Shown here: positions 60,368-64,000 of the stretch, one piece after another
How positions within the stretch are numbered: position 1 is the stretch's first letter
Layout of the letters: the number at the start of each line of letters is the position of its first letter
Assembly: GCF_036245865.1 (NCBI RefSeq)
Contig: NZ_BTTW01000006.1
Span: forward strand, 186,001 to 250,000
Source: Corallococcus caeni
GTDB taxonomy: Bacteria; Myxococcota; Myxococcia; Myxococcales; Myxococcaceae
Length of the DNA stretch: 64,000 nucleotides
Reading direction: 5' to 3'
The notes under the pieces: model-generated
The model's database searches: none
Told to the model about the DNA's origin: nothing
The model's input: only the letters and a program-made list of their open reading frames with translations
Translations under genes and position numbers: made by a program

Positions 60368-62359
60368 GTGAAGATCCAGTTCCGCGGTCCCGCGCAGTCG
60401 CAGCCGTTGCAAGAGAACAAGCCCGTCCTGGCGAAGGTCGAACCGCCTCCCGCGCGGCCGGTGGTGTCGAACCCGGTCCAGCAGCGGCGGAACGAGGACT
60501 CCTTCACGACCGATACGCGGACGCGCCAGGCCCGGCTCCTGGGCGGAAGCACCCCCTTCCAGGCCTTCGGGACGCCCACGCCCGTGCCCCCGGCCGGCAC
60601 CCCCGTCCCTCCGGGCGGCACCGTCAGCGGCACCGTGCTTCCCCCGGGCGGCCCCATCATCTCGACCGCACAGGTCATCACGCCCACGCCCACCACCCAG
60701 GCAGGGGCGGTCTCTCCGGAGGTCCAGGCGGCCGTCGACACCCTCAACGCGTTCCCGCCGGAGGAGCAGCCCTATGGCCTGACCACCCTGCTGGGGGAGC
60801 ACCGCGGCACGAGCGCCGAGGACGTCGCCTTCCGCCGGGAGCTGATGGCCGCCCTGGGCTCGGACCGGGTCGCGCAGCTGATGACCCAGCTGCGCGGCTT
60901 GCCGGACCAGGGCCCGGGGCTCGCCAGGACCCTCCTGTCCGCCGCCACCGAGTCCTACTCCGTCGAGGACCAGGGCAAGCTGGTGCAGGCGCTGGGACCG
61001 GAGCTGCTCGGCGAGGCCCTGGCCTGGGGCGTCCAGAACGCGAGCAACCCCCTGGGGACGGACCGGGAGGCGAACGAGGCCCGGATGCAGGGGCTCTCCA
61101 GGATGATGGGCGCGCTCCACTCGCTGCCCCCGGGCTCGCCGGGCCAGGCCGAGGCCGCGGCGGCGCTGGCGGGCATCCAGCAGGGCAGGCCGGAATGTGA
61201 CGCACCCGGCGCCTCCACCGCGGCGTGGATCGTCGCGAACTCGGGCAGCGATGCGCTGCGGAGCGAGTTCGCCAACGGCTACCTGGAAGCGTTCAAGGCC
61301 GACCCGTCGTCGCTCGCTCCCGAGGAGGCCCGCGCCGTGGCGTGGGCCCTGGGCTCCATGACCCAGAGCCCGACGGACGGGCTGGGGCCCATCGTGGACC
61401 TCTCCGACACGCAGCGCACGCAGTTCCTGGGCACGCTCACCGCCGCGGAGGCGCCGGAGCTGCAGACGGGGACGCACTTCCAGGAGGCCGCGCGGGCCGG
61501 GGTGAACGAGTTCTTGATGGACGTGGCCCTCCTCAACCCGGGCAGCTTCTCCAACCCGCAGGCCGCGAGGGACCTGCGCATCGACGCGTTCCAGCAGGCC
61601 GCGCTGGCCGTGGACGGGGACTTCCTCCAGGACAGCCCGGGGACCCACCGCGCGCTGGCCACCATGTTCGCGGCGGACACGGAGGGCATCGTCAACGCGT
61701 CCGCCAACACGGAGAACCGCTTCGCCGAGGCAGGGGACAAGCCGCTGGCGAAGTTCTTCGACCATGTCGCCTTCCGCAGCGACGACAGCCGGAGCTTGGT
61801 GACGGATGCCCTGAAGAAGTACCTGGGCGTGGGGGCCGAGCAGGGCATCGTGGACGAGCTGGCCGCGAACAAGGGCGCCGACGCGTTCATGGCGAGCCGT
61901 GGCAACGTCCTGGCACGCAACATGGGGTTCGTCCTCGGCTCGCTCTTCCAGGGTTCGCGGAGCGCGCTCGCGAACATCGAGGACGAGGCGGCGCGCAAGA
62001 AGGCCATCGTGGACGTGATGGGCAGCCTGGTGGAGAGCACGATCGAGGCGAGCCCGGTGGCGGGCGCGTACTCCCAGCTCAAGAGCGGCACCGGGGATCA
62101 GGCGAGCGTGGAGAAGGTGTTCGACTGGATTGGAAACCACTTCGCCGGCGATGCGGACGCGAGCAAGGACGCGGTCACGAAGCTCTCCGGCGCCATCATC
62201 GAAGGCGCGTGGGACCCCTTCTTCGGGGACTCCGCCCTGACGGGGGCCATCCCCGAGCAGCTCATCAACATGTTCGGGCTGATCAACATGGGCGTCTCGA
62301 GCGCCGATGGCCGCACGGGCGACCCGAACCTCAACATCGGCGGCGGCTACATCCCCTGA
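60368..62359 (+). CDS. Large helical protein of unknown function
   Basis: A 663-residue protein. The first 125 residues are low-complexity, Pro/Gln/Thr-rich (PVPPAGTPVPPGGTVSGTV) and lack a signal peptide or cysteine lipobox. The remaining about 540 residues are predicted helical with recurring LP..P...A..L and ALA.MF patterns (AALGSDRVAQLMTQLRGLP; TEGIVNASANTENRFAEAGDK). No family recognised. The N-terminal part resembles those of myxobacterial proteins that may be exported by dedicated systems, but this is a guess. The GTG at 60368 has GAGGGGGAG 7 bases upstream and is preferred over the ATG frame at 60314. Confidence 0.75.
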   Translation: MKIQFRGPAQSQPLQENKPVLAKVEPPPARPVVSNPVQQRRNEDSFTTDTRTRQARLLGGSTPFQAFGTPTPVPPAGTPVPPGGTVSGTVLPPGGPIISTAQVITPTPTTQAGAVSPEVQAAVDTLNAFPPEEQPYGLTTLLGEHRGTSAEDVAFRRELMAALGSDRVAQLMTQLRGLPDQGPGLARTLLSAATESYSVEDQGKLVQALGPELLGEALAWGVQNASNPLGTDREANEARMQGLSRMMGALHSLPPGSPGQAEAAAALAGIQQGRPECDAPGASTAAWIVANSGSDALRSEFANGYLEAFKADPSSLAPEEARAVAWALGSMTQSPTDGLGPIVDLSDTQRTQFLGTLTAAEAPELQTGTHFQEAARAGVNEFLMDVALLNPGSFSNPQAARDLRIDAFQQAALAVDGDFLQDSPGTHRALATMFAADTEGIVNASANTENRFAEAGDKPLAKFFDHVAFRSDDSRSLVTDALKKYLGVGAEQGIVDELAANKGADAFMASRGNVLARNMGFVLGSLFQGSRSALANIEDEAARKKAIVDVMGSLVESTIEASPVAGAYSQLKSGTGDQASVEKVFDWIGNHFAGDADASKDAVTKLSGAIIEGAWDPFFGDSALTGAIPEQLINMFGLINMGVSSADGRTGDPNLNIGGGYIP

Positions 62360-62468
62360 GCTGCCCGGGCTGGACCGCCGCGCGGGCCCTGAAGCGCGGC
62401 GGCCCCTCTTGCAAGTGTGCGTGTGACGCCACTACAAACGCGCCGCTGCTTCACCCGAGGGGGTTTAC

Positions 62469-63500
62469 GTGTATCGAAAGAATGTCCCTGGCGCGCTGCT
62501 CGCGCTGGGGTTGCTGATGGCGGTGAGTGCCCAGGCCGAGGTGGTGTACGCGCAGGCCACCTTCCTGCTCAACAAGAACCAGCTCTCCGCGGTGAACTAC
62601 CGCGGCAAGGGCGTGGCCATCCCCGTGGGGGCGAAGGTCGCGGTCATCGAGCGGGACGACGACGAGATTCGCTGCAAGGTGATGGACTCGGGCGCCGAGT
62701 TCCGGTTCGTGACGCACCGGAGCCTGGGCAAGCCCATCAACGTGCTGTTCGCCGGCTTCTTCGCGCCGGAGGACCCCGCCGCGCGCATCGCCGCGCTGTC
62801 GCCCGAGGACCAGAAGCAGGTCCGGGCCGGAGAGCTGGCCCGGGGCATGTCGCGCGAGGCCGTGCTGCTGACGGCCGGTCCGCCGCCGCCGCACCGCACG
62901 CCGTCGCTCCAGGGCAACCGCTGGACGTACTGGAGCTCGAAGTTGTCCACGTTCGAGGTGGTGTTCGGCGCGGACGGCAAGGTCGCGTCCGTTGGCAACG
63001 AGCCCGCGCCCGCGCCTGCTCCCGCGCCGGTGGTGGAGAAGACCTACTACCACGCGACCGCGAACTTCCATTTCGACGACGGCACCGTGTCCTGGGTGAA
63101 CTACCTCAAGGGGCCCATCATCCCGTTCAACGCGCGGGTCGAGGTGCTGGACAAGGGCTCGTCCTCCGTGAAGTTCAAGGTCGTGGAGACCGGCTCGGAG
63201 CTGGAGTTCGCGAACGACGCGCGCTCGGGTTCTGAGACGTGGAAGCTGTTCCAGGCCGCGTTCGCGCCGGAGGACCAGGCCGGCAAGCTGGAGGCCCTGT
63301 CGCCGGAGGACCGCAAGAAGGTCTCCGCGTCGGAGGTGGAGCCCGGCATGAGCCGCGAGGCCGTGCGCATGGCGTGGGGCCCTCCGCCCCCGCATGAGAC
63401 GCCCTCGTTCAACTCCAGCACCTGGACGTACTGGAAGTCGAAGACGGCCAAGGTGCGGGTGAAGTTCGGCAAGGACGACAAGGTCGCGTCCATCGAGTAG
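62469..63500 (+). CDS. Secreted protein with two tandem BamE/SmpA-like repeats
   Basis: A 343-residue exported protein with a signal peptide (ALLALGLLMAVSAQAEV). Two homologous halves (about 25-180 and 190-343) each contain a beta-rich start (FLLNKNQLSAVNYRGKG; FHFDDGTVSWVNYLKGP), a linker of the FFAPEDPA or AFAPEDQA type and a C-terminal RGMSREAVLLTAGPPPPH or PGMSREAVRMAWGPPPPH motif. G-M-(S/T)-x-x-x-(V/A) followed by a GPP turn and WTYW is the SmpA/OmlA/BamE lipoprotein fold signature. No lipobox is present. GTG start at 62469 with GAGGGGG 6 bases upstream; a strong terminator follows. Confidence 0.8.
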   Translation: MYRKNVPGALLALGLLMAVSAQAEVVYAQATFLLNKNQLSAVNYRGKGVAIPVGAKVAVIERDDDEIRCKVMDSGAEFRFVTHRSLGKPINVLFAGFFAPEDPAARIAALSPEDQKQVRAGELARGMSREAVLLTAGPPPPHRTPSLQGNRWTYWSSKLSTFEVVFGADGKVASVGNEPAPAPAPAPVVEKTYYHATANFHFDDGTVSWVNYLKGPIIPFNARVEVLDKGSSSVKFKVVETGSELEFANDARSGSETWKLFQAAFAPEDQAGKLEALSPEDRKKVSASEVEPGMSREAVRMAWGPPPPHETPSFNSSTWTYWKSKTAKVRVKFGKDDKVASIE

Positions 63501-63532
63501 CCGCGAAGGACGTCGCAAGACGTGATGTGATT

Positions 63533-63572
63533 GAGGCGTGACGGCTCATCGCCGTCACGCCTCGATATTTTT
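63533..63572 (+). terminator. Rho-independent terminator
   Basis: A perfect 13-bp stem (GAGGCGTGACGGC at 63533-63545, complement at 63551-63563) with a 5-base loop, followed by GATATTTTT. This is the clearest intrinsic terminator in the window, located 33 bases after the stop of the BamE-like repeat gene. Confidence 0.9.
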
Positions 63573-63684
63573 CTGGGCGGTGGCCTGCACGCCCTGCGTG
63601 ATGCCCAGCTCCGACGTGTCGGTCGACGCGTCGAAAGCGCGCGGGGAAGCCCACTCCGCGAGGTCTTCCGAGGGAAGCGGCGTG

Positions 63685-63700
63685 TGGCATGGGCGCTGCA
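63685..63700 (+). promoter_or_regulatory. Sigma-54-like promoter
   Basis: TGGCATGGGCGCTGCA matches the -24/-12 consensus TGGCAC-N5-TTGCA with the invariant GG and GC doublets at correct spacing and two mismatches. It lies 70 bases upstream of the ATG at 63770. Sigma-54 promoters are frequent in myxobacteria. Confidence 0.45.
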
Positions 63701-63769
63701 ATCAGCTTCCGGCAACGGCTGGCGACATGCCTCGCCCCGTTCCACCCGCCACATTCCTCGGAGTTGATC

Positions 63770-64000
63770 ATGACGACCACGACCGTTGCCGCCGCCGCCC
63801 GTCCGCAGCCGGGCCCGCATGCCACGCCGCCCGAGCCCGTGCTGAACGCGACCCAGGTGCTGGGCCTGGGGCAGGGCGTGGTCGCGGCCTACTCCTCCTT
63901 CAACGGCAAGGACTCCTCCGCGCCGTCGGGCTGGACGCAGGCGGACAGCCTCACGGCGTGGGTGCCGAACAAGGGCGGGGTCGCGGAGGCGTTCGGCCTG
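63770..64000 (+). CDS. Unrecognised protein, 5' part only
   Basis: An open frame from the ATG at 63770 (CGGAG 8 bases upstream) to the window edge, 77 codons. The N-terminus is a Thr/Ala/Pro-rich, signal-less segment (MTTTTVAAAARPQPGPHATPP) followed by LNATQVLGLGQGVVAAYSSF and GWTQADSLTAWVPNKGG. No family recognised from this part. It is probably expressed from the sigma-54-like promoter. Confidence 0.6.
   Translation, partial: MTTTTVAAAARPQPGPHATPPEPVLNATQVLGLGQGVVAAYSSFNGKDSSAPSGWTQADSLTAWVPNKGGVAEAFGL

Overview
The window is a GC-rich bacterial chromosome segment that looks like a member of the Myxococcota, close to Corallococcus, Myxococcus or Pyxidicoccus. The evidence is the codon use, the many lipoproteins and Ig-repeat exoproteins, Ser/Thr protein kinases beside a DUF2381 protein, DUF4215/fibro-slime cysteine-rich repeats, and an Mx8-style integrase/att arrangement. 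Genus is an inference from family content, because no rRNA is present.

Layout. (1) 1-6568, minus strand: a four-gene tripartite export operon (outer membrane factor, HlyD adaptor, RbbA-like double-ATPase/permease fusion, ABC-2 permease cut by the window edge). (2) 6815-12916: polyphosphate kinase 2, a double HAD protein whose second domain has lost its nucleophile, class I fructose-bisphosphate aldolase and phosphoketolase, forming a sugar-phosphate/energy island. (3) 12969-31688: mostly single genes. They include two secreted lipoproteins (ricin-FnIII-sorbosone dehydrogenase; M4 peptidase with Ig repeats), a DUF808 membrane protein, a 2,029-residue histidine kinase built from two tandem hybrid-kinase units, DoxX, a Gfo/Idh/MocA oxidoreductase, a Coa1-like protein, a fibro-slime lipoprotein, TerB and a GST. 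(4) 31840-34434: rifamycin phosphotransferase (rph), with an 18-bp perfect palindrome over its translation start region.

(5) 34436-54776 is an accessory region beside a tRNA gene. A 27-bp tRNA 3'-end sequence occurs at 41047 and 54701 and bounds a 13.7-kb integrative element with excisionase and tyrosine integrase at its right end. A decayed third copy at 34436 brackets a 2,161-residue subtilase gene, suggesting two insertions stacked at one tRNA. The element carries a minus-strand cargo run (PD-(D/E)XK-like lipoprotein, DUF5953-like partner, DUF2381, active Ser/Thr kinase, pseudokinase), then a patchwork of a membrane protein, a HEPN protein, an HNH protein and broken replication genes. This patchwork is punctuated by four copies of a 29-bp motif. 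The 27-bp core is nine in-frame codons of the integrase, so excision would replace the last 4 residues of the integrase by 61 others.

(6) 54702-64000: two tRNA genes (a short-variable-arm tRNA with anticodon CAG, and tRNA-Pro CGG), a 36-codon small ORF, an FCP1/NIF-like HAD phosphatase, three membrane-anchored or membrane proteins of unknown role, a StyA-like FAD monooxygenase, a vWA protein, two secreted or unknown proteins with a strong terminator, and the start of a further gene behind a sigma-54-like promoter.

The most interesting parts are the att-encoded integrase tail switch, the 29-bp motif that divides the element into modules, the kinase/pseudokinase cargo, the dead HAD domain, the four-kinase sensor protein and the non-canonical CAG tRNA.
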